Source of the DNA: Gammaproteobacteria bacterium
GTDB taxonomy: Bacteria; Pseudomonadota; Gammaproteobacteria; Pseudomonadales; Azotimanducaceae
Length of the DNA: 64,000 nt
NCBI GenBank assembly: GCA_028821405.1
Contig: JAPPGK010000028.1
Location: 56,343-120,342 of the forward strand
Direction of reading: 5' to 3'
The stretch's first letter is position 1, and each line of letters begins with the position of its first letter. A program made the position numbers and the translations under genes. Of the stretch, positions 63,949 through 64,000 are shown piece after piece. Below the pieces are notes generated by a model that worked only from the letters and a program-made list of their open reading frames with translations, was not told the DNA's origin and searched no databases.

Positions 63949-64000
63949 TAGTGTCCTGTGCCATAAATAGATTGAATTAACTCTCGTGCTTCTGCACTGC
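63949..64000. mobile_element. Possible insertion-sequence terminus at right edge
   Basis: From TA at 63949-63950 the sequence changes to an AT-richer GTGTCCTGTGCCATAAATAG. Its TAGTGTCCTGT start resembles, from memory, ends of IS630-like elements that insert at TA. An 8-base inverted pair, CACGAGAG at 63922 and CTCTCGTG at 63981, spans the boundary. Only 52 bases are visible and no transposase, so this is tentative. Confidence 0.3.

Overview
The window is a GC-rich, gene-dense chromosomal segment of a Gram-negative bacterium, almost certainly a gammaproteobacterium. It carries LPS inner-core genes (waaF, waaC, hldE, waaA), a TolC-type outer-membrane channel, EF-P with both beta-lysylation enzymes (EpmA, EpmB), Hfq, HflX/HflK/HflC, ParC/ParE, and a system I cytochrome c maturation operon. 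From memory, the order ilvE-waaF-waaC-waaG-waaP ... hldE ... waaA ... tolC ... cpdA-parE-parC ... psd-rhodanese-orn-queG-nnr-tsaE-amiC-mutL-miaA-hfq-hflX-hflK-hflC-purA follows Pseudomonas, with several genes missing or fused. I cannot name the genus. No rRNA, tRNA, CRISPR array, prophage or complete insertion sequence was recognised.

Region 1 (1-12.3 kb): a truncated Uma2-family gene, then one tightly overlapping plus-strand cluster for LPS core assembly and decoration: ilvE, waaF, waaC, a double glycosyltransferase, a triple LPS-kinase fusion, a NodU-type carbamoyltransferase, another glycosyltransferase and hldE. This is the most unusual part of the window. Region 2 (12.3-18.7 kb): a minus-strand aldo/keto reductase and FAD oxidoreductase pair, a secreted protein joining a regulatory-like domain, a haem c motif and a Vgb-like propeller, then waaA and tolC. 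Region 3 (18.9-24.5 kb): yqiB-like, cpdA, parE, parC. Region 4 (24.6-28.5 kb): a membrane protein with a degenerate nucleotide-cyclase-like domain, epmB, efp, epmA. Region 5 (28.6-43.6 kb): psd, a rhodanese, orn, queG, a frameshifted nnr, tsaE, amiC, mutL, miaA, hfq, hflX, hflK, hflC, purA. Region 6 (43.7-52.7 kb): a Trm112-like protein, folE2, a VOC protein, ppdK, a DUF1244 protein, terC, yaaA, a PP2C phosphatase, bolA, trhO. Region 7 (52.7-59.4 kb): an M48 membrane protease beside a secreted glycine-zipper peptide, then tesA divergent from ybbA-ybbP, and ttcA. Region 8 (59.4-64 kb): an ECF sigma/anti-sigma/lipoprotein operon divergent from ccmABCDE. The right edge is AT-richer and looks like the end of a mobile element where ccmF would be expected.

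Most genes are ordinary housekeeping genes and there are few long non-coding stretches. The signals worth following are: the multi-domain LPS kinase and glycosyltransferase fusions; the degenerate cyclase-like membrane protein; the haem-bearing propeller protein; the M48/glycine-zipper pair; and a family of short hairpins that sit directly after stop codons (for example after parC, orn, hflC and trhO), plus a separate three-hairpin element after hldE. The nnr frameshift may be real or an assembly error.
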